Source of the DNA: Pseudonocardia sp.
GTDB taxonomy: Bacteria > Actinomycetota > Actinomycetes > Mycobacteriales > Pseudonocardiaceae
DNA: 54,943 nt
Assembly (NCBI GenBank): GCA_019244295.1
Contig: JAFASX010000052.1
Location: forward strand, 1 to 54,943
Direction of reading: 5' to 3'
Part shown: one piece after another, positions 45,558 to 53,487 of the stretch
Layout of the letters: the number at the start of each line of letters is the position of its first letter
How positions within the stretch are numbered: the first letter of the stretch is position 1
The notes under the pieces: model-generated
Told to the model about the DNA's origin: nothing
What the model saw: the letters and a program-made list of their open reading frames with translations, nothing else
The model's database searches: none
Position numbers and translations under genes: made by a program

Positions 45558-46835
45558 TCACGAGCGGTTCCGCTTCGACACCCAGCGGCGCAGGATGACC
45601 ACCGCGTTGTGGCCGCCGAACGCGAATGAGTTGCTCATCGCCACATCGATCGTGTGCTCTTGCGGGGTGCCCGGGACGAAGTTCATTCCCGGGTCGAGCG
45701 GGCGCACACAGTTGATTGTCGGTGGGGCAACGCCGTCGCGAATCGCCAACCCGCAGACGATCAGTTCGACAGCCCCGCCAGCGCCGCTCATGTGCCCGGT
45801 CATGGATTTGGTCGAGCTCACCGGGATACGAGTGGCTCCCGCGCCGAGCACCTCGCGAATGCTGCGCACTTCGATCTCGTCCCCGAGTGGGGTGCCGGTG
45901 GCGTGGGCGTTCACGTAGTCGATGTGGTGCGGGCGCAGGCCCGCATCGTCCAGGGCCTGCCGCATCGCGGCTTTCTCACCGGTCCCGTCCGGGTGCGGCG
46001 CGGTCCAGTGGTACGCATCGGACGTGGCGCCGTAACCGACCACTTCGGCCAGGATCGGCGCGCCCCGATCCTGCGCGTGCTCGGCGTCCTCCAGGATCAG
46101 GACGCCCGCCCCCGCGCTCATCACGAAGCCGTCGCGGTCTTCGTCGAACGGGCGCGACGCAAGCTCCGGTTCGTCATTGCGGCTGGACAGCACCCGCGCG
46201 TTCCCGCTGCCGGCAAGGTCGACCCGGGTGAGGCAGTTCTCGGCGCCGCCGGCGATCGCCACGTCAACCACGCCGAACTGGATCCAGCGCGCGGCCTCGC
46301 CGACCGAGTCGGCGCCGGTCGCGCAGGCGGTGCTGATTGCCTTGGACGGCCCCCGCGCGCCGAAGTGCATGCTGATCTGTCCAGCCGCGTGGTCGATGGC
46401 GCCGGCGACCTGAGCGTACGGGCTGACCCCTCGCGGTCCCTTGGTGCGCAGCCGCTCGGCCACCGCGTGGTTGTAGTTGACCGGGCCGTAGCCACTGCCG
46501 ATCAGCACGCCCACGCGGGGACCGAGCTGTTCGTCAACGACAAGTTTGGCCGACTCGACCGCCTCGAGCGCGGCGGCCATCGCATACTGCGAGTACGTGT
46601 CCATCTGACGGCTGGTCTTGCGCGGGATGTACCGATTGGGGTCGAATCCGCGCACCTCTCCGGCGATTCGAGTGTTCAGGTCCGTCACGTCGAAGGCCTG
46701 GACGGGCCTGATCCCGCTGCGCCCGGCCAGCATGGCCGACCAGGTCTCGTCCACGCCCAGACCGAGCGGCGTGATCGCGCCCCATCCGGTCACCGCCACC
46801 CGTCTGCGCAACGCGCGCAGCTGTGTCGTGATCAC
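45558..46835 (-). CDS. Stand-alone FabF-type beta-ketoacyl synthase
   Basis: A 425-residue thiolase-fold condensing enzyme. The nucleophile C171 in STACATGADS, H311 in NAHATGTPLGD and H348 in STKSMTGHMSGAGG form the full Cys-His-His triad, with K343 present. It should therefore catalyse decarboxylative Claisen condensation, or acyl transfer. Unlike housekeeping fabF it is not with fabD, acpP or accD. It lies 36 bases downstream of the ThDP enzyme gene, in the same operon. The GTG at 46835 has AAGGAG upstream. No acyl carrier protein is near. It could be a second FabF or a specialised synthase; the neighbour favours the latter. Confidence 0.92.
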   Translation of the reverse strand: MITTQLRALRRRVAVTGWGAITPLGLGVDETWSAMLAGRSGIRPVQAFDVTDLNTRIAGEVRGFDPNRYIPRKTSRQMDTYSQYAMAAALEAVESAKLVVDEQLGPRVGVLIGSGYGPVNYNHAVAERLRTKGPRGVSPYAQVAGAIDHAAGQISMHFGARGPSKAISTACATGADSVGEAARWIQFGVVDVAIAGGAENCLTRVDLAGSGNARVLSSRNDEPELASRPFDEDRDGFVMSAGAGVLILEDAEHAQDRGAPILAEVVGYGATSDAYHWTAPHPDGTGEKAAMRQALDDAGLRPHHIDYVNAHATGTPLGDEIEVRSIREVLGAGATRIPVSSTKSMTGHMSGAGGAVELIVCGLAIRDGVAPPTINCVRPLDPGMNFVPGTPQEHTIDVAMSNSFAFGGHNAVVILRRWVSKRNRS

Positions 46836-46871
46836 CGCTCGGCTCCTTTCCAGTTTCGGACCAGCTTCGAT

Positions 46872-48572
46872 TCACATCGGAACTTTGAGTGAATTGGAAT
46901 CCGCCGCCGACTCGGCTATTCCTGGCGGTTCGTCGGAAAGCGCCACCGGTACCCGAACTATCGCGATCCCGCCGCTTTGACAGTGCCGGGCGGCCGTGCG
47001 CAGTTCGGCCCTGAGCGCGGCGAGGTCGGTGACCACGCGGTCGCGCACGCCCTCGATCCCGCTGGTGGCCAAAGGCGGCCGGCTGTCATCGGCGAACAGC
47101 CCTGGGTAGCTGCCGGGGTGGTTGTGGTTGAGCTGCGACTGCAACCAGCCGTAGCCGCCGTTGCACAGCACGACGAACAGCACCCCAAGCCGCTCGCGAG
47201 CGAACGTCGCCAAGTCGCCGCCGAACAGCTCGAACGCCCCGTCACCGACGAACGCGACGACCAGCCGGTCGGGCGCGGCTACCGCGACCCCACCGGACGC
47301 GGCGGCGCCGAAGCCGAGGGGGGTCTGCTCAGAAGGCGCCACCACGCCGGCGCCCGAGCGCACCTGGTGAAACGGGAAGAGATAAGACCACATGTCCTGT
47401 AGCCCGTTCTCCTGGACCGTGATCCGATTCACGGGCAGCGTCGCGTCCATCGTGGCCAATACGGCGGCCACCCGGATTCGGCCATCGCGAGGTGGATCGA
47501 CCGCAAGCAACCGCTTTGCTTCGTCGAACATCCGGGTACGAGCTTCGGCGATCTGACTAAACCAAGCGGTGTCTCGTTCCCGCTGTGGCAGCTCGGTGAG
47601 CCAAGCCCGCACGACCGCGAGGAGGTCACCGAGCACCCGCGGCCCTTCGTGGTCGGCGGAAAACTCCTCGGCCGCGATGTTGACCTGCACGACTGGCGGG
47701 GGCGCGGTTTCCCAGCCGAACCTGGCGGTCTCCTCCAGCCGGCTGCCGAGCGAGATCACCAGATCGAGCTCCCGCCAGATCCGCGCCGCATCCGGTCGCA
47801 GGTAAAGCCCGGCCAGCCCAAGGAACAACTCATGGTCCTCGTCTACCGCGCCTCGGCCCGAAGCGGTAGCGAACAGTGGCGCGCCGATATGTTCGGCGAA
47901 GCACTGCAGCACCCCGCCGTGGTTGCGGTGCCGGGCGCCGCCGCCGACCAATATCGCGCAGCGCCGGCTCGAGCGGATCAGCGCCAGCGCGTTGCTCGCC
48001 GGGTCACAGCGATACTCCACCGACTGCTCTAGACCAATCTGCCACGGTCGGTGTCGGTCGATCGGGGTAGTCGTCAGGTGGTCCGGCAGCTCAAGATACA
48101 CCGGGCCCGCTGCGCCGTGCGCGGCGGTGGCCCATGCGGTCTCCAGCGCGGGGACGAGGCGGTCGGGATGATCGATTCGCTCCGCCCACTTGACCATCGG
48201 TCTGATGAAAGCCAGTTGGTCCAGTTCCTGAAACGCCCGGTGACCCCGCTGCGCCACCGCTGTACCGGCGGCCAGCACCATCAGCGGCACCGCGCCGCAG
48301 CGCGCCTCCAGAATCCCGGTCAGCGCGTTCGTCGTGGCTGGTCCCTTGCCGACGACGCAGACGCCTGGGCCACCGGACTGGGTGGCGAATCCGGTCGCCA
48401 TGAAGGCGGCGTTGCGCTGGTCACGGCACAGCAGCAGCCGAACAGGGCCGCCACGCAGCGCGGACACCAAGTTCAGATCGTCGCCGGGCAGACCGAAGAT
48501 CGTGTGCGTGCCGGTCGCCGCGATGAAGTCGACTACCGCCGGCCAGGCACCGGGATAACGGAATGTGTTCAC
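46872..48572 (-). CDS. ThDP-dependent enzyme, acetolactate synthase-like, unknown substrate
   Basis: A 566-residue protein with the three-domain fold of acetolactate synthase and 2-keto-acid decarboxylases: PYR domain (1-165), middle domain (190-325) and PP domain (370-545). The metal/diphosphate site is GDGAF (443-447) with N471 in CNGGYG. Where the family has the activating glutamate (RHEQ or NELN) this protein reads CRDQRNAA, so residue 52 is glutamine with D51 before it. Glyoxylate carboligase also lacks this glutamate yet is active. A carboligase or decarboxylase role with an unusual substrate is plausible. GTG 48572; the ribosome binding site is weak. Confidence 0.88.
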   Translation of the reverse strand: MNTFRYPGAWPAVVDFIAATGTHTIFGLPGDDLNLVSALRGGPVRLLLCRDQRNAAFMATGFATQSGGPGVCVVGKGPATTNALTGILEARCGAVPLMVLAAGTAVAQRGHRAFQELDQLAFIRPMVKWAERIDHPDRLVPALETAWATAAHGAAGPVYLELPDHLTTTPIDRHRPWQIGLEQSVEYRCDPASNALALIRSSRRCAILVGGGARHRNHGGVLQCFAEHIGAPLFATASGRGAVDEDHELFLGLAGLYLRPDAARIWRELDLVISLGSRLEETARFGWETAPPPVVQVNIAAEEFSADHEGPRVLGDLLAVVRAWLTELPQRERDTAWFSQIAEARTRMFDEAKRLLAVDPPRDGRIRVAAVLATMDATLPVNRITVQENGLQDMWSYLFPFHQVRSGAGVVAPSEQTPLGFGAAASGGVAVAAPDRLVVAFVGDGAFELFGGDLATFARERLGVLFVVLCNGGYGWLQSQLNHNHPGSYPGLFADDSRPPLATSGIEGVRDRVVTDLAALRAELRTAARHCQSGGIAIVRVPVALSDEPPGIAESAADSNSLKVPM

Positions 48573-48803
48573 CGGGCTACCGCCCGGTGGATCGGCATCA
48601 ATGGCCCGGGCCGGCTCGACGCGGTCTGATAATCGTTTTCGGGCGGCAATTCCGGAGAATAGATTCTGCTCACCTCTGTCGCGCGCTTGTCGGGTGGGCT
48701 ATTGAACACGGATGAACGAACAATTGCAAGTGAATAAGCGGCGGTGGGCAGGTTGATCTTCCGCCCCCTTTCGGACATTCGAACCGAACCAGTGGGTTGA
48801 CGT

Positions 48804-48962
48804 GCCGCCTACTGCTCTCGGGCTTCGCGCGCTTACGCGTCTTTGCGCTTTCGAAAGTCGCATCACCGTGCGAAGGCCCAGGCCAACCTCCCGCAGGCAT
48901 GAGGCTCGCACGTGGTTGGGCTGGGTGTCAATGGCGCTGGCTGGTAACTGGGAAAGTCATTG
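48804..48962. repeat. Diverged intergenic direct repeat, copy A
   Basis: A non-coding stretch of about 160 bases that reappears at 49214-49364. Shared blocks in the same order are GCCGCYTACTGCTCTYGGGCT, then TACGCGTC, TGCGA, GCCCAGGCC, CTGCGAG-like bases, TTGGGTGTCAA and GCTGG followed by GTCATT. Codon use in all frames looks random. It lies in the gene-poor region between the ThDP enzyme and the adenylation-reductase fusion. Confidence 0.6.
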
Positions 48963-49108
48963 GATCGTGGGCAGCTGAGTGATCTCCTGGTAAACATGAA
49001 GGGTATTTACTGTGGCTTCGAGATCGTGGATTGCCGGGTGGTTTCCACTATTTTCGAGTGAACTGTCTATCGTTCGGCTGTAAGCATCAACGCCCGAGGT
49101 TCGGCACA

Positions 49109-49133
49109 GCGCCCCTACAGCTGTGCGGGGCGC
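49109..49133. other. Hairpin between the two direct repeats
   Basis: GCGCCCC (49109-49115) pairs with GGGGCGC (49127-49133) across an eleven-base loop; a second GGCGCC pair lies at 49129-49134 and 49148-49153. No poly-T follows. Possibly a structured RNA or a terminator in either direction. Confidence 0.35.
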
Positions 49134-49213
49134 CGTGAGCTGTGTGAGGCGCCATGAACCGTTCAGGCACGGATTGATCGACAGCCCAGCTCGGGCACGC
49201 CGAACGGGCGGCC

Positions 49214-49364
49214 GCCGCTTACTGCTCTTGGGCTCCGTGTATCTACGCGTCCCTGATGTTCGCACCTCTGTGCGATCGCCCAGGCCTATTTTCCTGCTTC
49301 CTGCGAGTCTCGAGGTTGCCATGTCGCCCAGTTGGGTGTCAACGGTTGCTGGTTGTAGTCATTT
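49214..49364. repeat. Diverged intergenic direct repeat, copy B
   Basis: Second copy of the element at 48804, same orientation, with several small deletions. A short third piece may start at 49462 (ATGTCGC...CCCAGTTG). It is followed by an AT-rich segment at 49388-49435 with an A6 run, the most likely place for the promoter of the downstream fusion gene. I see no coding gene from 48573 to 49661. Confidence 0.6.
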
Positions 49365-49661
49365 CGTTCACGCCGCGTGAGACCCAGTGTTGATAACATT
49401 TACGTAACAGTCGAAGAAAACTCCAAAAAAGAGTGACCGGTCGTCCTCTCGCCTGACGAGGATGTCGCCGCCCAGTTGTTTGGCTATAACTGGACTCGAA
49501 AGAGTTAATGCTGGTTGACGGGTCGCGAGTGCCGTGTTTGCATCGTACGCGTGGGCCTGCCGCCGGCCCTGCTGCTCGTCTGACCTGTCTCCTCACATCG
49601 ATATCCGACTGCGCATGCGTGCGACGCCTGCGGCTCTCTGGCCATCGACAGGAGGACAGTT

Positions 49662-50021
49662 TTGACTCGTTCAAGCAGCATTCCTCGGTGCGCCCAGCTT
49701 GTGGTCTGCCCTCGTGCTAGAGGTGATCCCACCGCCTTACCCACGTTCGCTATCGGCAAACAGGCGACTTGGGCATACTCGCCCCGATCAGTGCCCGCGC
49801 ACCGCAAGGACCGTTGGTTATCCAGCCCAGATAGCCGACGAGATTCGGTACACCTCGGGCTAACCGCCACCTCTGAAGAGAGCACAAGCACAATGGCGAC
49901 CTCCCTCAGCAGCACGAAGGCGACGTCCATGCGTTCCCGCATGACCCGCACGACACGTGTCCGACGCCGGTCGATGAGTGATCACGCTCGGTTGGCTCGT
50001 CCAGGGTCGCCACCTGCTTAA
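49662..50021 (+). CDS. Doubtful 119-residue ORF upstream of the fusion gene
   Basis: A TTG at 49662 has a near-perfect GGAGG six bases upstream and opens a 119-codon frame that stops 34 bases before the fusion gene. The product is Ser/Thr/Arg-rich with no recognisable fold and uses codons that are rare elsewhere in the window, at least in its first half. It could be a real small protein, a short translated leader or chance. I list it only because of its ribosome binding site. Confidence 0.25.
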   Translation: MTRSSSIPRCAQLVVCPRARGDPTALPTFAIGKQATWAYSPRSVPAHRKDRWLSSPDSRRDSVHLGLTATSEESTSTMATSLSSTKATSMRSRMTRTTRVRRRSMSDHARLARPGSPPA

Positions 50022-50044
50022 CCCGGACTACTTAACCCGGACTA
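50017..50044 (+). repeat. Perfect 14-base tandem repeat before the fusion gene
   Basis: CTTAACCCGGACTA occurs twice with no gap (50017-50030, 50031-50044), ending two bases before the GGAG of the gene at 50056. It may be an operator or a translational control element, or slippage. Confidence 0.6.
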
Positions 50045-50055
50045 TAGGAGTTAGC

Positions 50056-52746
50056 GTGCAAAGCCTTCATCCAACGATCATCGACCACCAGGGCGTGTGG
50101 ACCGAGGAGGCGTTGGGTTGTGCCGCGCTAGGCGTTGCCGACCGGCTCGTCCAGCTCGGACTGGAATCTGGTGACCGGGTCGCCCTAGTCGCCCCGAACT
50201 CGACCGGTTACGTGCTGGTGCTGCTGGCTCTCACGCACCTGGACGTTTCGCTGGTATTGCTCGACGAAGACCAAGCTACTTGCGACCGGGTCGAGGCCCT
50301 GCGCCGGGCTTCGGTCCGCTGGCTTATCCGGGAGGCTACCTGTGCGGTCGAGGTTGAGACGTCCGCCACCGTGCTAGACCTTGACGAGCTGGTACGGGCC
50401 ACGCCTCGCCCCGCTGGCGCTGGCCAGATCGATCTCAGCCGCTGGTGGCAGCGGACGGACGCACTGATCATCTGGTCGTCCGGCACCACCACGGGACAAC
50501 CGACCGCCGTGGTTCGTTCTGGGTCATCGCTGCGGGCCAATACCCGGCGTACTTACCGGCGCATGGGATATAACCGCTCGGACGTCTTGTTGCCGCTGCT
50601 GCCGTTCTCGCACCAATACGGTCTTTCGCTGCTGCTGTTGTGGTGGCAGATCCGGTGCTGCGTTGTTGTGCTGCCGTACCGCCGCCTCGACCACGCCATG
50701 GAAGCGATCACTCGGATTCAGGTCACGGTGGTTGATGGCGCGCCATCGACGTACGACAGTCTTTTGCGGATCATGCAGCAGCGGTCGGTGGGTCGCGCGG
50801 CGCTCGAATCAGTGCGTATGTGGTGTGTGGGCGGCGCGCCGCTAAGCTCGGCGCTGGCTGCTCGGTTCGCCGAAACGGTGGGCAAGCCGCTGCTCGACGG
50901 CTACGGCAGCAGCGAGGCGGGCAACATCGCGCTGGCCGGTCCGGAGTGCCCGCTGTTGTGTGGGCTGCCGCTGGACGGGATCGAGATCGATGTCGTTGGA
51001 GAAGACGACATGCCCCTGCCGGCTGGCGCTGTCGGTGAGCTGGTGGTGCGCACCCCCGACCTCATGGTCGGCACACTGGACGAGAACGGCGCGATCCAGA
51101 CCGTGGACTGGTCGGTACACCGCACCAACGACATCGGCTACCTCGACCAGGATGGCAACCTGGCGGTGCTCGGCAGGCTCGGCGCCGTGCACCGACACGG
51201 CCACACGCTCTACCCCGATGTGATCTCGCGTAAAGCCGAGGCGTGCGGCGCCCCCGTTCGAGTCGTAGCGGTCGATGACGAAGGCTGCGGGTGCCAACTG
51301 GTCTTCGTGGTAGTCGACCCAAACCGTGGTGACTCGGCCACCTGGAAGCGGGCGATTCGCCCACATCTCGCCACTCATGAACAACCGAGCCGTGTCCTAG
51401 TCGTGCCTCGGCTGCCGCTCAACCGCAACGGAAAGGTAGACATGGCCGAGCTTTACCATCTGGTCGAACAATCTGATCGATCCATCTCGAGCAACGGCGG
51501 AATAGCGGTCGCGGAACGAAAAAACGATCACCTGAGTATTCCTCTCGCTGGCCGGATCCGGGAAATCGAGGCGGTGCATCGGCTTCTTACCGAGAACCGT
51601 CGCCGAGTCATGGACGTACTCACTGAGGTGAGCGGATACAAAACCGCCACGAACGAGCTCGACTCCTCCCTGCGTACCCTGCGCGGCGCGGCGGACGAGG
51701 TTCTCTCCTACCGGCCCACGACAGTCGGACACACCGCCGTCTTCATGCCGTCTAATATTCCGCTGTACGCCTATGTGCTCTATCTCCTGGTGCCCAGTCT
51801 GTACAGCGAACGGATCACCTTCCGGCCCTCGTCACACATCAATCAGCAGATTGTCCGCCTGCACGAGATGATTAATAGCGAGGTTCACTTACCAATCGAG
51901 CTGTCACCTAGTACACAGCGTGAATTCGTCGAAGGTCCGGTGCGGGCGGCTGATCTCGTGGTGTTCACCGGAACCTATGCCAATGCGGAAAAGATTCGCG
52001 TCCTACTAGGCCGCGAGCAGCTGTTCGTCTATCTCGGGCAGGGCATCAACCCCTTCGTCGTCGGACCTGGCGCGGATCTCGAGCGGACAGTGGCGGACCT
52101 GGTGGAGATCCGTATGCTCAACTCCGGACAGGATTGTTTCGGGCCTGATGTCATTTTCGTGCACCAATCGGTGAGCGAGGAGTTCCTCGCGTTGCTGACA
52201 CAGCGACTCGACGGGTTACGCTTCGGTGGCAACACTGATCCGAACGCCGACTACGGCCCGATGCACTACGCCCAGGCCTTCGGGTTCGCCCTGGAGTACC
52301 TGCGTGGCAACGCCGAGCAAATCCAGTATGGTGGCAAGGCTGACCTGAAACACCGCCGCCTTCAGCCGACCGTGCTGTGTCGGGATATCGGGGAAAAGCT
52401 TAACTGCGAGGAGCTTTTCGCGCCGATCTTCAACGTGGTGCGGTTCAGCGCTACCGAACCGTTGCACCGAGTGCTGACTTCCCCCTTCTTCGAAGAGCGG
52501 GCAATGGGCGCGATGGTGTATGGCGATCTCCCCCAGACCGTGAGGGTGCTCGCCCGACGGCATGAGGTATGCCGCAACACCACGCTGCTGCGCGCCGACA
52601 ACGGTAACGAGCCATTCGGCGGGCGCGGAATGATGGCCAACTACCTGTCGATTGGCGGCAAGCGCTCGGCGGAGCCCGTGCTGATCTCGAAAGCGATCGC
52701 CGATTACTTGCAACCCATCGACCGGCAGGCTCGCCGTTCCGGATGA
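50056..52746 (+). CDS. Acyl-adenylating domain fused to aldehyde-dehydrogenase-fold acyl reductase
   Basis: An 896-residue two-domain enzyme. Residues 1-470 are an ANL ligase: phosphate loop SSGTTTGQPT (141-150), YGSSEAGN (283-290), NDIGYLDQDG (358-367) and catalytic lysine K460 in NRNGK. Residues 495-890 are an ALDH fold: PSNIPL, FTGTYANAEK (637-646), nucleophile C694 in NSGQDCFGPD, EELFAP (785-790) and PFGG (853-856). The general-base segment reads YLGQGINPF instead of ELGGKxP, so the hydrolytic glutamate is missing, as in CoA-acylating dehydrogenases and LuxC-type reductases. No carrier-protein domain lies between. It probably activates an acid and reduces it to an aldehyde. GTG 50056, GGAG six bases upstream. 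Confidence 0.85.
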   Translation: MQSLHPTIIDHQGVWTEEALGCAALGVADRLVQLGLESGDRVALVAPNSTGYVLVLLALTHLDVSLVLLDEDQATCDRVEALRRASVRWLIREATCAVEVETSATVLDLDELVRATPRPAGAGQIDLSRWWQRTDALIIWSSGTTTGQPTAVVRSGSSLRANTRRTYRRMGYNRSDVLLPLLPFSHQYGLSLLLLWWQIRCCVVVLPYRRLDHAMEAITRIQVTVVDGAPSTYDSLLRIMQQRSVGRAALESVRMWCVGGAPLSSALAARFAETVGKPLLDGYGSSEAGNIALAGPECPLLCGLPLDGIEIDVVGEDDMPLPAGAVGELVVRTPDLMVGTLDENGAIQTVDWSVHRTNDIGYLDQDGNLAVLGRLGAVHRHGHTLYPDVISRKAEACGAPVRVVAVDDEGCGCQLVFVVVDPNRGDSATWKRAIRPHLATHEQPSRVLVVPRLPLNRNGKVDMAELYHLVEQSDRSISSNGGIAVAERKNDHLSIPLAGRIREIEAVHRLLTENRRRVMDVLTEVSGYKTATNELDSSLRTLRGAADEVLSYRPTTVGHTAVFMPSNIPLYAYVLYLLVPSLYSERITFRPSSHINQQIVRLHEMINSEVHLPIELSPSTQREFVEGPVRAADLVVFTGTYANAEKIRVLLGREQLFVYLGQGINPFVVGPGADLERTVADLVEIRMLNSGQDCFGPDVIFVHQSVSEEFLALLTQRLDGLRFGGNTDPNADYGPMHYAQAFGFALEYLRGNAEQIQYGGKADLKHRRLQPTVLCRDIGEKLNCEELFAPIFNVVRFSATEPLHRVLTSPFFEERAMGAMVYGDLPQTVRVLARRHEVCRNTTLLRADNGNEPFGGRGMMANYLSIGGKRSAEPVLISKAIADYLQPIDRQARRSG

Positions 52747-52760
52747 GGCCGCTGCCCGGC

Positions 52761-52820
52761 CACCGGCTCACTGGCTCCGCTCGCGGGCAGTGGCGCTCGC
52801 GGGCAGTGGCCGAGCCGGTG
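52761..52820. terminator. Bidirectional stem-loop between convergent genes
   Basis: CACCGGCTC (52761-52769) pairs perfectly with GAGCCGGTG (52812-52820). The loop holds a direct repeat of GCTCGCGGGCAGTGGC. It lies between the convergent fusion gene and response regulator gene, a natural place for a shared terminator. No T-run is present. Confidence 0.5.
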
Positions 52821-52824
52821 TTGG

Positions 52825-53487
52825 TCACGGTGTCTGCCCCCGGTCGATTACGCCAGCCGACCGAGCGGCAATCGCGGCCTGCACACGCGAACGAACACCC
52901 AGTTTGGTGAGTACCCGGGATACGTGGGTTTTCGTGGTTGCCTCGGTGATCTTCAAAGAGGAGGAGATCTCGGCATTGGACATGCCGTGGCCGAGACACG
53001 CCAACACGTTCACCTCACGTGGCGTGAGGTGGTCCAACCGGGGCAGTTCTGGTGCTGGGGCCTCGGACACCGAAGCCAACCGAGAGATCAACCGTCGGGT
53101 AACCTCGGGCGCAAGCATGCCGTCGCCTCGGGCGACCGCGCGCACGGCGTCGAGCAGCTGCTCCGCGCTTGCCGATTTCAGGAGGAACCCGGCCGCCCCG
53201 GCGGCGAGTGCCCCGTCCACGTAGTCATCGAGATCGAACGTGGTGAGGACCAAGACATCGCAGATACCCCCGTTCACCAGGCGATGGGTTGCTTCTATGC
53301 CGTCGATACCCGGCATTCTGATATCCATGAGCACCAGGTCCGGTCGCAGCGAGGTGGCCATTCGCACAGCGGAGAGCCCGTCGCCCGATTCGCCGACCAC
53401 GTCGATGTCAGGTGCCGAACCGAGGATCGTGACAAGTCCGGTCCGGATCGCAACGTGATCATCCGCCACGATGATCCGCACGCTCAT
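52825..53487 (-). CDS. NarL/LuxR-type response regulator
   Basis: A 220-residue regulator. The receiver domain (1-120) has the acidic pair in VADDH, phospho-acceptor D55 in LMDIRMPG and the conserved lysine in LLKSASAEQ. A LuxR-type helix-turn-helix (about 150-215: LTPREVNVLACLGHGMSNAEISSSL...TTKTHVSRVLTKL) binds DNA. The ATG at 53487 overlaps the kinase stop (ATGA), so they are coupled. Targets are probably the upstream ABC permease operon, as is usual for this pairing. Confidence 0.95.
   Translation of the reverse strand: MSVRIIVADDHVAIRTGLVTILGSAPDIDVVGESGDGLSAVRMATSLRPDLVLMDIRMPGIDGIEATHRLVNGGICDVLVLTTFDLDDYVDGALAAGAAGFLLKSASAEQLLDAVRAVARGDGMLAPEVTRRLISRLASVSEAPAPELPRLDHLTPREVNVLACLGHGMSNAEISSSLKITEATTKTHVSRVLTKLGVRSRVQAAIAARSAGVIDRGQTP

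Noticed and set aside
45558..46835. Ketosynthase as the housekeeping FabF
   Set aside because: Not with fabD/acpP/accD and coupled to a ThDP enzyme; but this cannot be excluded without a tree.
45654..46892. 412-codon plus-strand frame opposite the ketosynthase
   Set aside because: Antisense shadow, Arg/Val-rich without motifs.
49505..49951. 148-codon minus-strand frame in the gene-poor region
   Set aside because: Starts hydrophobic but has no ribosome binding site, no family and irregular codon use.
50056..52746. Carrier-protein domain between adenylation and reductase parts (NELDSSL)
   Set aside because: The segment aligns with the ALDH N-terminal helices (SGYKTATNE) and lacks the carrier GGxS context.
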